Shown piece by piece: positions 20,638 through 32,287 of a stretch of DNA of 64,000 nt. Each line of letters begins with the position of its first letter. Position 1 is the first letter of the stretch. A program made the translations under genes and the position numbers. A model generated the notes under the pieces. It was given only the letters and a program-made list of their open reading frames with translations. It made no database searches and was not told the DNA's origin. This stretch comes from Microstegium vimineum (Eukaryota > Streptophyta > Magnoliopsida > Poales > Poaceae), in the NCBI GenBank assembly GCA_022036555.1, contig CM039133.1, positions 8,773,894-8,837,893 on the forward strand, in the 5' to 3' direction.

Positions 20638-21477
20638 CAATGTTTAAAATCACCGGCTAAACCTTTTAGCTGTGTTCCTCCACAATAGCTAACATCAGCT
20701 ATAGCTGGAGATAGCTGCAGCTAAGGCATTTAGCGTCTGTTGTAAAAAGTTGAGAAAAAAATATAGAACATTGCATAAACATTAACATTTGATTCATAAT
20801 CAATGCACAGGAGCACATCACAGGCTCACGAAATGCCAAATGTATCACCATCAGAATAGCATTGCAATCTGAGAGCATAGAAACAACTTTCCAGATTACT
20901 ATGCCAGGATGGAAGCTGGAAATGCCGCTTGGGGAAGAAGAGAATGGAGTGAATATGTCAAAGCCCCTCTGGCGCAGCCGCCGCCGCTACCGCCAGCTCG
21001 CAGCCCACACCGCTCGAGGGAGAGGAAGAAGGGAAACGCACCTGGCACCGCTCGAGCCTACACCGCATCGTCGCTTTGGTGAGAGGAATAGGAGCGCCTA
21101 CGTCGATGATGCGCCATGGTCTTTGAGCTCCGCAACTGAGCGCCGCCGCCGCCGCTACTTCTTTATTTTTCCAGAGAGAATAACTTGAGAGAGAGAGGTG
21201 CGTGGACTTTAGGGTTATGCTGGAGAGAAAGTAGCCTATATGGGCTGGCCTGCTGGCATTTTGTTTTGAGCCCGTCCGATAGAGGCGTTTTGTTTTGGGC
21301 CCGTCCCATATAGCTATAGGTCTCCGGCTAAATGATGGCTCATTTAGCGAATAAATCCGGCTAACCACGGTTATTAGCGTCCAACAAATTTTAGCGTCAA
21401 AAGTTAAATCTCTTAGCGTTGTCCTCTTGCAGCAGTCATCTCTACCTATAGCCTATAGCCGGAGATTTAAAACTTTG
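20638..21477. mobile_element. hAT-like element, monomeric copy of the 18104 element
   Basis: It has the same ends (CAATGTTTAAAATCACCGGC and, reversed, CAAAGTTTTAAATCTCC) and one internal body of 840 bp. The flanks CTTCCTCT and CTTTCTTT are the same target as the dimer with later substitutions, so both insertions occupy the homologous position in two array units. This indicates one original insertion copied by segmental duplication. Confidence 0.7.
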
Positions 21478-21958
21478 CTTTCTTTACAATACTTTTCTAA
21501 AAGCACCATCCTCCAACACCAAACGGATCGCCGGCATTACTATTGCTTCCGAACAAAGCAATGACATAATTGCCTTGCCCAAAGCCTGTGCCTAGAAGTG
21601 GCGAACATTATGTGTATGGGCCACTCTACTCCCTCACACACCTTTTCACTATTTACAACTTCCCTACCCTAATGTTTCCATTGTTTAAGTTTTGGCATCC
21701 CGATCTATACTAAACATGTTACAAACAACAAGAATAATGTTCCTAACATATAATTTTCATGTGTTATGCTTGTCAAGGACCACAAGAACAAAATATGTAG
21801 TTACCACTTGACCTTTTAACACGCAAATTATAAACTTGTTTGACCCATCATTGGTGCCATTGACACAAAATGATACCGATAACTTCCTAATGTGTCATAC
21901 TAAATGACCCATCATTAGTTATTAGAATGTGTGATACCTTGCTTATATCTTAATGCAG

Positions 21959-22058
21959 ATAGTGAAGAGCCACAAGAAACTGCCAAAACGGTAATAGGTT
22001 GGGACCAGACGGCCTTGCATTGCAATATGCTAATGTCATCGATCAGATTGACAATACT
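21959..22058 (+). pseudogene. DUF668-like exon copy E4 (frameshift, donor lost)
   Basis: One base is missing in the GCCAAAACGGTAATAG region, shifting the frame, and the donor GT has become AT (ACTATAAGTG). This copy can no longer act as a normal exon. Confidence 0.6.
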
Positions 22059-23180
22059 ATAAGTGCACATACACTTCTAGGGACGAGAGATATAAACTGA
22101 CGCTATCCTAGTCTCTCGTCAATATTGGTAATATTTTGGTGTTGCACATACATCGAGTGTAGTGAGTATGCATATTTGTGAGAATTACCATTTGTACTAT
22201 GTTGCTAAGAGAACTTGGTATTAAATTTCTAGATCTTTGATTGAATCTGTTTGCATGGCTTCCCCGGCCCATGAAGCCTTTCCATTCAGGTTCTTCTTTC
22301 GCTATAATACATTTATAAAATACCTTACTCCAAAACCGAATGGATCGCCTTAGTTACTATCACTTCGAGCAAAGCAATGCCACAACTTCCTTACCCAAAG
22401 CACGTGCCTAGAAATGTCCAACATTATGTGTATGGTCCACCCTACTCCCTCACACACCTTCTCAATGTTTACAGCTTCCCTACCCTAATGTTTACATTGT
22501 TTAATTTTTGGCATCCTGATCTAGTAAACATGCTACAAAGAAGAATAATAATGTTCCTAACATATAACTTTCTTGTATTATGCTTGTCAAAGACCATAAG
22601 AATAAATTATGTACTTACCACTTGACCTTTTAGATTTAAAAATAAGCATGGACACACAAATTATAAACTTGTTTGACCCATTGATAGAAAATGATACCGA
22701 TAACTTCCTAATGACATATTATCTTCATGAATTACCATCTTGTTCAAAGCATATGAATGTAGTTTTGTACTGCTAATAGGTTGTTTAGATGGAAATGGAT
22801 TAGTAAGTGATGGGTTTTCTTAATTAGAATGTGTGATAACCATAATCTAAAAGAGTGTATTGTGTATGCATATTTGTGATAATTACCATTTGTACTATGT
22901 TGCTAAGGGAACTAGAAATTAAGTTTCCAGTTGCTTGCTTGCCTCCGTTCAAATGGCGTCCCCATGAAGACTTTCCACTCAGGTTCCACTTTATCGATAA
23001 TGCTTTTCTAACACACCGTACTCCAACACCAAACGGATCAACTCCGTTACCATGGCATTCCTACAAAGCAATGCCTATGGCACAAGTGCCTTATCCAAAG
23101 CTTGTACCTAGTCATGATCAACATTATCCACTCTACTCCCTGGGCCCCTTCTCATTGTTTTTGGCTTCCCTGCCCTAATG

Positions 23181-24559
23181 ATAGAACAAATTATTATATT
23201 ATTTTGTTCCCTCTTCATTGAAATCCTTTGATAACCTCAATATTTTTCCACTGGTTTCAGAAAATATACGAATTAAAGGTCACCGAGAAATCTACATAGT
23301 TGGCTATAGAGCTGCCGTAGCAGTTGAGAAAATTTCTTCACTAAATGGTATAGAATGTAAATTTAAACAATGTGGTCACCTAAAAGGATTGTTAAATCCA
23401 CCCCTATAAAAATTATATTTTAAGTATATCTCTTTGGGATTTCATCCATAAATACACCCTTAATTTTCATGCAAAAATGTATGCATACTCGTTCAAGAAG
23501 GTGATGCACTTGAGAATCTTTTCCAAGCCTCCAAGGGATAGACTAAGTATAGCTTGGATCCATAGATAACTAGACACATAAGTATAAAAAGAATGTTTGC
23601 TATGAAACTATGACAATCAATGTTAGATGCATATTGGTTCTTAGCTTTTATACACTTTATTAATAGACACAAAAATATTGAATAATATGAAACCAAATAG
23701 CTAGTTAAAAATACATACCTCAAGTATGTGGATATTAGGAATGAACACCATGAGATCAATTTGTTTCTAACTCCTTCCCATGTCAAAAAAAAACTTCAAA
23801 AAATTGGAGTCCCACATGATTTGGCCATAGCCTCCCTAAGACAACCCTGCACCCCTGACTGAACAATAAATAATTAGCTACTTTTAGAATTAATTATTTA
23901 CCAATAATCCTTTGAGGGTAAAATTTGTTACCAAATTGGTAGAAATGAATATATTGAGCAAATTTGCAAAAGAACGCATGAAAGAAGGATAGGTTTTCCT
24001 TGAAACATAAATATTAGCTTACCATATATAATCATGTACCTCTTCGATCATATGACCAGATCTTGATATCCTCTTTTGTATAGGTTGTCTCTAGCACTTG
24101 GGATGAGATTCAATAGTGACCAATTCAAACCTATTATAATCTTCCAGTTCATCCTATTACCAAAACATAATATACATGAAATTAATAATCATATACCTAT
24201 TTGGGTCAACAAATATATGTCAAGTATTTCTCTTATTCATTGCAAAAAATTGGTTCACAAATCAATTCAATATAATAAGGGTTAATGATCATCTACAACG
24301 CACTCCATAGCCTAAATCTTGTCGTTCTATTTGATGAACATATACCTTCATATCCTAGTGTGATCCAAAAAAGGAACAAGATAAAAAAAATACAAACTTG
24401 CATGCATGTTTTCCAATATAGGGAGCAAACGAGATATCGAGGGCCCAATTTGGTTCTCCTGCTTGGGATAGGTTCACTAGCTACTCCTTCACCTTTGAAG
24501 TATAATTTGCTTGAGTTAACCTACTAAATCTCAATGTTGTTCAATAGATCAATATCACA
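23181..24559. other. AT-rich intergenic DNA, nothing recognised
   Basis: Several short frames are present, the longest 97 codons on the minus strand near 23493-23786, with no domain or codon bias. No transposon end was found. Confidence 0.4.
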
Positions 24560-25712
24560 TTTGTAAAATAATCTATTGTACCAAATTGTCCATGCTAGCT
24601 CTAGAGTTCCACTCGCCACCATCGTCCCTGCCGACTCTAGATCTACAAAGGGGGAGGGAAGAGTGAGGGGGATCAAGATGCGAAGACTGCAAGAGATGGG
24701 GAGACATGTACCTGCCCCACCGAACCTGCTGACGCTGACCTCGACACGATCCATCTGGCCTCCACTGGATCTGGATACCCTCCAGCGGATTTGGACAAGT
24801 CAATCACAAAATCGAACCCATGACTACCGAATCTGTATGTGGGTGCTTGTCTCCTCATCTCCATGTTAGCGAGGGAGGCACACCCATAGACCTCATTGCC
24901 TGCATGCCGGAGAGGTAGACGAAGGCTTGCCCGTGGTCATTGTCACCTCCACACCCATGGTCCTCATCGCCTTTGCGTGAATAGAGAAGGAGGCTAGATA
25001 TGCAGATCCACCATGCCACACATCCTCCCATATCTGGCCTCCACACCTCCATGCCAGAGAGGGAGGCTTGCCCATGGTTCTCCTCGCCTCCACCTCGGAT
25101 TCAGAGTCAAAGGTGCACATGAGATGGAGGCGCAAGCGCTCCTAAAATGCAGGTGGGGGACGAAGTGTGCAGGAGATAGACGAGTATAGGCACAAGCACA
25201 AGGGTAGAGGGAGAGAGACAAGTACTTCTCTAGGAGTCACAAGCGCCCAAAGAGAGGGAGATGGCCAAGCAAAGGTAGAGAGGCGAGCGTTGATTTGTGC
25301 GTCGGCTGGTCGTGGGAGAGGTGGAGACAGAGGGAGTTGGATTTTATACTTAGGGTTTGTAGTGGGCTACTAAATGGGCCTTGGTCCTTTTAACTGTGGT
25401 GGCCCTTCTAAGGGGTCTACCTCTGAAAATGGATCCATTTTTGGAGGTGGGCCTCTCTATTAATGGATTTTAAGAAGCGGGTAATTTTTGTCTAGCTCCG
25501 TAAATGAATATTAGGAGGTAGGAAATTTTTTATTTCCTACGTAAATAAAATGTCCGCCTCCAAAAATATATTTTGCAAGACTGGCAGCTGCAAACGGCTT
25601 CGTAAATAAAACGACCACCTCCAAAAATCCTTATGTATTTTAGGAGAAGGTTGCTTTTACTGTCCATGTTAATATTTGGGTAGTGTCTTGCAAAATCATT
25701 TTTGTAGTAGTG
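24560..25712. mobile_element. CACTA element right end
   Basis: The right end reads, on the minus strand, CACTACTACAAAAATGATTTTGC and ends at 25712. Inverted and direct copies of CCGCCTCCAAAAAT and GGAGGTGGG-like sequence lie within 350 bp of it, as CACTA subterminal repeats do. A GC-rich body (24600-25370) has frames on both strands but none recognised. The left end was not found, so the start is a guess from composition. Confidence 0.5.
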
Positions 25713-26132
25713 GATGACTTTTTTTATGACATGCTAACCATATGATTAACATGTGTGTCAGAAAAGTGTTAAACATGTTATAATAGGTTAAAGGGATGCA
25801 AGACTAGGAGGGCCACGAAAACCGACAAATAAACGAAACAAAAAGGTCAAGGGTGACTAAGTTGAACATGCTAGATTGGAACATGTATAGTCTATTTTGA
25901 CTCGGTCCCTAGGCACTTATTCAACATAAGTTGTGGTTCATCCTTCGAAGGAATCTAGCAATTGGGTACAGTATCAAATACAAAACACACTCTCAGAATA
26001 TTCCTTATTGGAACACTAACCAAATATATTTTTTTTGCGAACACTAACCAAATATATAGTGATGGGAGAAAAAGGTTAGTGACAAGATCATAACATAGGC
26101 ATATGTCAAGTCCCGAGATAAGAGGTTTCCAA
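25713..26132. other. AT-rich intergenic DNA, nothing recognised
   Basis: It contains a short repeat GAACACTAACCAAATATAT in two copies near 26011 and 26039. No gene was seen. Confidence 0.4.
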
Positions 26133-26293
26133 GGAAAAAAATAGCCCGCTATTTTTGCCGCTGTAGCTCGAAATAGCTTGAAAAAAATTGTGTCTCTTTT
26201 TGCGTTCATGCACAATTTTACCGCTAAAGTCCGCTAATTACGGTTTATAAAACGCTAAACACCTTGGCCTTAGCTCGCTATTTAAAATATTGG
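26133..26293. mobile_element. Small MITE with 10-bp target duplication
   Basis: AGGTTTCCAA occurs at 26123-26132 and again at 26294-26303 around a 161-bp insert. Its ends are loosely inverted (AAATAGCCCGCTA and TAGCGAGCTAAGG). The duplication length leaves hAT or Mutator open. Confidence 0.6.
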
Positions 26294-26698
26294 AGGTTTC
26301 CAATCAAAGGACACCCCTGACCGATTCCCCTAGATCACTCGGGGGGCTACACCCCTCAATTGTGCTCATGTGCACCTTCCGGCCGAGGCCATTCAGACAG
26401 AAATAATGAAAACTTCCTAATGATTTATTATGTTCATGAGTTGTCCAGATCTGTAGCAATGAAATGTTTTACATGCTAATGGATCTTTTAGACAGAAATG
26501 GATTAATATACATGTTGGCGATGCCCTAGTTTAATTTCTCGTTAACATTCAAAGTGGGAAGGTCATGGACGTATGGTGGCATATATGGTGTCTATGTGTT
26601 TTTGTGAGAATAAAGTTTTTTTTTCCTAAGAAAATGGTTAAATTCGAATAAAGTTTAGCATATTGGAATTTGATTTCCATCCTCCTAGTTTCATATAT

Positions 26699-26962
26699 GA
26701 GAACGTATGCTATGGAAACCAGGTTCTCATGGGAACTATGGAAACTCGCACGTGGATCGTTGGATCTAAATTCGATGGTGGGAGAGATTAGGAGAGATTA
26801 GCAATTAACCCTCCCACAGTGTGTCGATCCACGTGCTAATCTCTCCCACACCGTGGGAGGGGTTAATTGCTAATCTCTCCCACCATCGGATTTAGATCCA
26901 ACGATCCACGTGCGAGTTTCCATAGTTTCCACGGAAACTTGGTTTCCATAGCATATGTTCCC
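26699..26962. mobile_element. Foldback MITE with perfect 9-bp TSD (Mutator-like)
   Basis: TTCATATAT flanks both sides (26690-26698 and 26963-26971). The whole 264 bp is a near-perfect hairpin: GTATGCTATGGAAACC at the left pairs with its complement at the right, and the arms meet around the repeated GTGGGAGAGATT region. A 9-bp duplication with long inverted arms indicates a Mutator-type MITE. Confidence 0.85.
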
Positions 26963-26971
26963 TTCATATAT

Positions 26972-27447
26972 AACCCACTTGAGGACGATCTCCTAAACAA
27001 CCAGAATCATCATGTGTCAATCAGAAGCAGATTTTAACTCCAAATATATTCCTATTTGACGCATGGAGCCACGTGTCCACATTAATAAACTAGTCAAATA
27101 ATATACAGTTAAGAAAATTTAATGGAATGAAATCATATACTTGTTGACATTGGTCTCAATGAAGTCAGCTGAAGAGACAATGAGCGAGGGAGAGAGAGCC
27201 AGTTCCTTAACCCAGAAAAAAGTTGTCGACCTAAACCGTATAAGATGATATGATATGATATATTGATAGCCATCATACCAAATGAGATAAAAATTTAATG
27301 ATTTAACTTCATCTAATAACCAAAACTTTAGCATATCAAGATACAAATATATAGTAGTTGCAGCATTGCACTTAAATTTTAAAGACATACTCCAAGGAAT
27401 ACAAATTTTCATAAATCTTTGCTTCTTCGGAGTTAAGCTTATTTCAT
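26972..27447. other. Intergenic DNA downstream of G5, nothing recognised
   Basis: AT-rich sequence between the foldback MITE and the G5 stop codon, probably including the G5 3' untranslated region. Confidence 0.4.
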
Positions 27448-28537
27448 TCATGGAGCAACCTTGGCGAGGAGTTCGTCGAGTAAGGAGGGACAACTGTTCT
27501 TCAGATGAAGGAAACCATCACTTTCCATGACTGTCTTGAGGTTGCCTGGAGACATGAGGAACTTGAAGCATGCATCTTTGAGCCCACAGCAACCATGTTG
27601 CTCGGCTAGCACAAGCGTAGTCGCTACTACGTTAGTGTTGATTCGCTTGCGCAAGATATCCTCACACATCAACTTTTAGCCTCTCCAAGTTGTACCTATC
27701 TGCTGCCACGAGCAGGTGCTGAGACAACACTGTCTTTTCGTCCTCATTAATGTCAGGCAACATGTCCGTGTACATGAAGCGGAACATCGCCTTGAACACC
27801 CTCGCGTCCATGTCGTCGACACGGACATGGAACGCAACAGTCTTCTCCGCCTTCATCGGACCAAAGAGCTGGGCCATGAAAACAGACGATCTTGCGGCAA
27901 GAACGTACCTGTGCGCCGTGAAGAGCTCGCCGTCGACTTCGATGGTCACGTCCCCTCCAACTTTGCTATCTAGGAGGTCACCAAGATGGCGATGCAGGTC
28001 AGGGGGCGGCACGGCGACAGGCTCCACTGCGGTGTCCTCAGCGTCGATGTTCTCGACTACTGTGAGATCGCACCTGATCTTGAAACTGTCGTCCTTGACG
28101 TACAAGGATTGGAGTTCCGTCTTTTTGACGAAACGCTCCAGGCGATGTGGATATGGTGTACTTGCGAATTGGGCAAAGCCTGCTTGTATGGTTGATGGCA
28201 CAGGCTCTCCAGCCTGGTCGAGTAGACTGAACTTGACTTCTGTTAACAACACTCCAGTAGTAGCAAGATGATGGAGTTTGAGATCGATGCCTACCCAATC
28301 TTCGCTCAGCCAGGCAGGAAGACTAGCGTCGAAACCACCTGGGAAGTATCGTATGTACCAGCTGTGCCCTCCGACGGTGAACGTGCTGGACTTGATGGGC
28401 CTGGCACCAGGGAGCCACGCCGTTCTGGAGTACCCCTCGATCTCCAGCACGTGGCACCCGGTCACCATCTTCGCGGAGCTCCTTGACGTGCTGCCGCCGA
28501 TGCCGATGGCAGACGTCCCAGAGCCAGTACTCGCCAT
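27448..28537 (-). pseudogene. MATH-BTB gene (G5) with one +1 frameshift
   Basis: From ATG 28537 (MASTGSGTSA) the frame runs through MATH (about residues 28-160: CHVLEIEGYS, FTVGGHSWYIRYFPGG, IRCDLTVV) and BTB (about 178-288: PPPDLHRHLGDLL, GGDVTIEVDGELF, FRFMYTDMLPD) to LERLKVDV, then stops. The next frame continues at once with MCEDIL, VVATTLVLAEQHGC and SCPSLLDELLAKVAP, the usual C-terminus. One extra A in the minus-strand run of four (27674-27677) explains the break. Everything else looks intact, so it is a very young pseudogene, a sequencing error, or a BTB protein lacking its C-terminal helices. A Copia LTR lies 135 bp upstream of the ATG. Confidence 0.8.
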
Positions 28538-28672
28538 ATGAACAGGTGGTGGCTGCAGTTCGCCGCGATCAGCAGTGGTGGAACACAGAGTGGAAGTAGT
28601 ACTATTTGTTTTTTGATGCCTAGTCCCATACTCAGCAGTGGCGAAAGGCCAAAGGTTTTTATGGCCGGACAC

Positions 28673-29395
28673 TGTTAGTCTAGGATCACGAATACACGCT
28701 GTATGTGGCTGGATCAATCACACAGAAACAAGATGAACACGAAGAACTTTGAGGCAACCGTCGCGATACCGACAGGGTGACAGCGCCCCTTTTCGCCTTG
28801 AATAGAATGCAACACACTGAGCCTAACCGGCATTACAATGCATAACTCGACACCTACTAGTCCCAGCTACTTATACCAGCAGCTAACGCAACACTTTTAC
28901 AAAGCAACAACTGCTCGAAATCTAACACAGAAAGCAGTAAAACACACGATGCAGATAACTAGGAACGTGGGCGCGGTCACCACCAGCAACTGCTTCCAAC
29001 TTTGACTGTTTCGGTTTTTTTTGAGAGTACACAGTACAACGCAGACACTCAACACGCACGCACACTTGCCCCTACGAACACACGCACGCAAACCCTACCC
29101 CTATGAGCACCTTCGAAGGACCGAGCTGGCAAATCTTGAAGTTCACGAAGTCACCACAGGCGTCTCGCTGTCGACGGGAACGTCGCCTACCACTTAATGC
29201 GTAGCGCCGGAAAATTCTGGAATAAATCCAGAATAAAGTGTCGCACCCAGGATTTGAACCCTGGGTGGAAGCCCCCCAACCAATGGTCTTTGCCATTGCG
29301 CCGTGAACGGTTTGAACCTTAGCATTCCCGCCTTGCTACTGCTTGGCTGATCACACCTGCTCCCTTCCTGTCAGAGTGACAGGCTTACACCAAGA
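28673..29395 (-). repeat. 3' LTR of the Copia element, interrupted by a SINE
   Basis: Matches the 5' LTR except for a 290-bp SINE and one copy of its target duplication. Its inner edge reads CCAAGA where the other LTR has CCAACA, so the terminal dinucleotide has mutated. Confidence 0.9.
29018..29307 (-). mobile_element. tRNA-derived SINE inside the Copia 3' LTR
   Basis: On the minus strand the insert starts with a tRNA-like head holding TGGCAAAGACC (A-box-like) and GGTTCAAATCC (B box), then a body ending in a short A run. CGGTTT flanks both sides (29012-29017 and 29308-29313). The 5' LTR shows the empty site. An RNA polymerase III promoter is implied by the boxes. Confidence 0.75.
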
Positions 29396-29404
29396 AACTC
29401 CCCC

Positions 29405-30821
29405 TTAAGCCTGATACGCTGCAAAATCTCTGACTCCGATCAGATGCCTCATCAGCGAAAGCTTCTGAGCAGGCAACGCTTTGGTCACAATGTCAGCCTT
29501 CTGTTCAGCGGTACACACTCTCTTCACTGTGATTTCCCCTCTCTCAATACACTCCCGAATGAAATGATACTTCAAATCAATATGCTTGCTCCTCCCGTGG
29601 AACACAAGATTCTTCATGAGTGCAATGGCTGAGTCAATCAACGAAAAGAGTAACTGTCTTCGGCTTTTCCCTTGTGACTTCACTGATCAAATTTCTCAAC
29701 CACAGTGCCTGCTTTGCTGCTGTTGTGGCTGCCATGAACTCAGATTCACAAGAGGACAACGCCACCGTTTTCTTCTTTTGGGAGTTCCAAGTGATCAAAT
29801 TCTCATTTAAGTAGAAAGCCATCCCACCAGTGCTTCTTCTCTCTACCTTATCAGCCCCATGATCAATATCTTTATAGCCAATCAGATTGTCAGCATTCCC
29901 ACCTTGAACATAAACCAGTCCAAGGTCCACTGTGCCTTTCAGATACCTCAAGATCTGCTTGACTGCCTGAGCATGTATTACTGTTGGCATTTCCATGAAT
30001 CTGCTTGCTAAGCCTACTGAGTAAGACAGGTCAGGCCTTGTATGCAACAAGTATCTCAGCCTGTACTCTGTTGCATCTACCCTCTGTCCACCTTTGTCAG
30101 TACTCAGTTTGAGTCCAGGTTCTAAGGGGAATTTGGCTCAGTTGCACTCACTCATCCCAAATTGCTCTAGCACCTTCTTAGCATAACCACTTTGCTTTAG
30201 AGTAATGTACTGCTCCTTCTGCTCTACCTCTATCCCAAGGTAATAGTGTAGCAGACCAAGATCAGTCATTTCGAACTCAGTCATCATCTGTTGCTTGAAT
30301 AAACTGATTTGTTCTAGATTTCCTCCTATCACAATCAGATCATCTACATAGACACCAAGTATGACTGCATCTTTTCCTTTTCCTCTGGTATACATAGCTT
30401 GCTCACTCAAACACCTTGTGAAGTTCAACTTTTTCAAACTTTTATCCAGTTTCATGTTCCATGCTCTAGGAGCTTGTTTAAGTCCATAAAGAGCCTTGCT
30501 AAGCTTCAGCACATACTGCTCCTTACCCTTTACTGCATAACCCTATGGCTGAGAAACATACACTTCCTCTTCCAGCTCACCAAGCAGAAAAGCTGACTTA
30601 ACATCCAGGTGATGGATTTTCCACCCATTATTAGCTGCATAGGCCATTAGTGTTTTCACTGTGTCCAACCTAGCCACAGGAGCAAACACTTCCTGAAAGT
30701 CAATGCCTTGCTTTTGGACATATCCCTTTGCAACTAATCTAGCTTTGTGCTTCACCACTTCTCCCTCTGAGTTTCTTTTCAACATGTAAACCCATTTCAA
30801 ACCAATGGGTTTCTTTCCCAT
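29405..30821 (-). pseudogene. Copia reverse transcriptase and RNase H region, decayed
   Basis: Starting with KPIGLKWVY, the RT shows KARLVAKGY, HHLDVKSAFLLGEL, ALYGLKQAPRAW and the catalytic YVDDL with both Asp residues. RNase H follows with TRPDLSY, YLKGTVDLG, STGGMAFYL and ALSSCESEF, ending near VTKALPAQK. In-frame stops fall after YVSQP (30543) and MSECN (30138), and the last ~90 codons lie in another frame. It cannot make an active enzyme. Confidence 0.88.
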
Positions 30822-32287
30822 GGTAACTTAACCAGTTCCCAAGTCATATTCTTGACAATGGACTGCATTTCCTTGTCCATTGCCTCAACCCACTCTTGAT
30901 GAATGACAGCTTCTTGAAAGCACACTGGCTCTCCTGTCTGTGTCAGCAAAGCTTCCACATCAGAGTCCATCATCTCAATCTCACTGGTTTCATCATAAAT
31001 ATCATTGAGACTTCTGAATCTACCAGCACCACTTTCATTTGCTGATCCAGGTGTAGACTGATTGTCATAAGGTATGTCATGGGGAGGTGTCATCTGACCA
31101 GCATAGGAGTTATCAATCTCAGGATCAGAATGAGCACTCTCATTCCCAGGTGACTGTGGTATATCTGGAACATTGTTAGTGTTTTCATCAACAGGTTCCA
31201 TATCAATCTCCTGAATAGCTACATCACCTGTTCCACCATCCACCACACCTACTTCAAACTCTTCTTCTATCACAAACTCTTCAGAATAGTCTGTGCCCAA
31301 AGAAGATTCCCAGTCCCACATCTTCTTTTCTTCAAAGACAACATCTCTGCTGACAGTAATGTTGTTATTCTCAGGATCATATAATCTGTGAGCCTTGCTC
31401 CCTTCCTCTACACCAAAGTAGACAAGCATTTTGCTTCTATCATCAAGCTTCTTCAAATTAGGTTTAGTTGGCTTTGCATGTGCAATACATCCAAATATCC
31501 TAACATGTGCCAGATTTGGCTTCCTTCCACACCAGACTTCATATGGAGTTTTGTCACCCAATATCCTTGTAGGCAATCTGTTTAGAAGATAAACAGCATG
31601 CCTGACAGCCTCTCCCCAAAGTCTCCCAGGCACTTTCATGCTTTTGAGCAGAGCTCTTGTCATGTCCATCACACTTCTATTTGTTCTCTCAACTACTCCA
31701 TTCTGCTGAGGTGAATAGGAAGCTGTGAGGTGTCTCCTGATCCCTGCTAGCTCACACACTTTTGCAAATACCTTTGCAAGGAATTCTCCTCCCCTGTCAG
31801 ACCTGAGTGTCTTAATCTTACATTCAGATATATTCTCCACTTCAGCCTTGTACTTGACAAAAGCATCATGAGCCTGATCTTTGCTTTGCAACATATACAC
31901 TTGCATCCATCTTGACTGATCATCAACAAATAGGATAAAGTATTTGCTCCCTCCAGCAGTCTCAGGTGTTATTGGCCCACATAAATCCACATGTACCAAC
32001 ATAAGCTTCTTAGTTGCATGCCACTGAGTTGCTTTAGGAAATGGTGCTCTTGTTTGTTTTGCCACAAGACAGTCACTGCATACCTGATCAGGATGAGTTA
32101 TTTCAGGTACCCCTGCTACCATTTCCTTCCCCACCAGCTGCTTTAGTGATCTAAAGTTCACATGACCTAATCTCCCATGCCATAACCAAGCTTGGTCATC
32201 TAAATTTCCCATCAAGCAAGTTGGTTCTACTGTATTTAGTTCAATTTTGTACAGTCTGTTCTGTGTTCTAGGTACCTTCATGATCAA
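30797..32287 (-). pseudogene. Copia integrase region
   Basis: A 496-codon open stretch with the zinc-binding pre-integrase domain (WHGRLGHVN and CSDCLVAK), the DDE core (VHVDLCGP, RSDRGGEF, SPQQNGVVERTNR) and the GKKPxGLKW-proximal linker. The catalytic Asp, Asp and Glu are all present. It is out of frame with both protease and RT, so the polyprotein is broken on both sides. Confidence 0.88.

Larger units (their letters stand above)
16090..23180 (+). repeat. Degenerate tandem array of a DUF668-gene exon segment
   Basis: A segment of about 1 kb recurs head to tail. A marker near GCAATGACATAACTGCC occurs near 16110, 17150, 17965, 19680, 20500, 21560, 22375 and 23070, and most complete copies continue into an intron-like stretch, one exon (four copies, annotated separately) and a shared downstream stretch. 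The 17100-18095 and 19608-20637 copies are almost identical, so that duplication is recent; the outer copies are older. An hAT-like element separates several units. Copy five (about 22331-22930) lost its exon by internal deletion. The array looks like repeated duplication of part of one host gene's introns and exon. Confidence 0.75.

Noticed and set aside
16731..22058. A single working gene spanning the four DUF668-like exons
   Set aside because: The exons are duplicates of the same exon, two are frameshifted and one has lost its donor; no start, other domain part or stop was found.
24573..25373. Short frames in the GC-rich body of a CACTA end
   Set aside because: None shows transposase motifs or codon bias; they overlap on both strands.
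29220..29307. Possible true tRNA gene on the minus strand
   Set aside because: A- and B-box-like sequences are present, but the cloverleaf does not close and the sequence continues into a SINE body with a terminal A run and a target duplication.
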